From Bradyrhizobium sp. DOA9 (GTDB lineage: Bacteria; Pseudomonadota; Alphaproteobacteria; Rhizobiales; Xanthobacteraceae), in contig NZ_DF820425.1 in NCBI RefSeq assembly GCF_000617845.2, positions 5,011,725 to 5,075,724 on the forward strand: DNA of 64,000 nucleotides, read 5' to 3'. Below are positions 63,669 through 64,000 of this stretch, piece after piece. Position 1 is the first letter of the stretch. Each line of letters begins with the position of its first letter. A program made the position numbers and the translations under genes. The notes beneath the pieces were generated by a model. That model worked only from the letters and a program-made list of their open reading frames with translations, was not told where the DNA came from and searched no databases.

Positions 63669-63998
63669 ATGACGACTGCCGTGACCATCAGCGACCGCGC
63701 CGCACGCCGGATTGGGGAGATCCTCAAGGGCGAAGGCTCTGGCGCGATGCTGCGCATCTCGGTCGAGGGCGGCGGCTGCTCCGGCTTCCAGTACAAGTTC
63801 GACATCGACCGCGCCCGCACCGACGACGATCTCGTGATCGAGCAGGACAATGCGGTGGTGCTGGTCGATTCCGCCTCGCAGCCGTTCCTGGCGGGATCGC
63901 AGGTCGATTTCGTCGACGACCTGATCGGCGCCTCGTTCCGCGTCAACAATCCCAACGCGACGGCGTCCTGCGGCTGCGGGACGAGCTTCTCGATCTGA
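63669..63998 (+). CDS. erpA: Iron-sulfur cluster insertion protein ErpA/IscA type
   Basis: 109 residues. A-type carrier with the three cluster cysteines: one in VEGGGCSGFQYKFD and two in the C-terminal ATASCGCGTSFSI (CGCG). Delivers 2Fe-2S or 4Fe-4S clusters to apo-proteins in the cytoplasm. Reading ends at the window edge with the stop codon present. It stands alone, divergent from dgt, a common alphaproteobacterial arrangement. Confidence 0.95.
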   Translation: MTTAVTISDRAARRIGEILKGEGSGAMLRISVEGGGCSGFQYKFDIDRARTDDDLVIEQDNAVVLVDSASQPFLAGSQVDFVDDLIGASFRVNNPNATASCGCGTSFSI

Positions 63999-64000
63999 TC

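Overview
The window looks like chromosomal DNA of a Bradyrhizobium or close Nitrobacteraceae relative. The evidence is high GC with strong GC3 bias (which creates long antisense shadow frames), several palindromic repeats of a type I remember from Bradyrhizobium genomes, Omp25/31-type small porins, TrmFO, DUF1127, SPW and DUF3597 proteins, alphaproteobacterial LexA boxes (GTTC-N7-GTTC), and the alphaproteobacterial argS-SPOR-nagZ-scpAB-tatABC-serS-surE-pcm-nlpD gene order. It is core chromosome. I see no rRNA, tRNA, CRISPR array, prophage or intact insertion sequence.

Layout. 1-10.4 kb: cysK (cut by the window edge), a small zinc-ribbon protein, and a minus-strand block coaD, two cyclophilins, queA and tgt. 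A plus-strand segment (patatin lipoprotein, TetR regulator, PepSY protein, asd) splits queA from tgt. Two matching 19-bp dyads flank the patatin/TetR genes. asd is preceded by a Thr/Lys-rich leader peptide and an intrinsic terminator, which I read as an undescribed-looking attenuator. 10.5-21 kb: gyrA, a DUF2306-like protein, ssb, three paralogous outer-membrane beta-barrel genes each with a 5' leader hairpin and its own terminator, then uvrA. ssb and uvrA each have a LexA box.

21-34 kb is accessory: a YcxB-like protein, a DUF433/DUF5615 toxin-antitoxin pair, a HAD hydrolase, an MxaD-like/YVTN pair, a large repeat-bearing gap, a lone ATPase, a DUF1217 protein with four repeats, an acyl-CoA synthetase coupled to a tandem PPC-domain protein, and two tiny GNAT proteins around an SPW membrane protein. 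34-44 kb: DUF3597, DUF2189, a MltB-type transglycosylase, DUF1127, trmFO, an unusual kinase-like protein fused to an AMP-binding C-terminal domain, a CAP-domain protein, a class V aminotransferase and threonine ammonia-lyase.

44-64 kb is envelope biogenesis and housekeeping. It holds yajC-secD-secF with a Mth938-like and a squalene/phytoene-synthase-like gene, a DUF815 ATPase, nlpD-pcm-surE (with a response regulator inserted), serS, tatCBA, scpBA, nagZ, a SPOR protein, argS and dgt, and divergent erpA. Together these genes cover protein export (Sec and Tat), peptidoglycan turnover and division (NlpD-like, NagZ, SPOR, MltB), chromosome organisation (ScpAB, GyrA), repair (UvrA, SSB) and tRNA modification or charging (TGT, QueA, TrmFO, SerS, ArgS). 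The observations I rate highest are the asd attenuator, the loss of all four zinc ligands in TGT, and the kinase/ANL-domain fusion.
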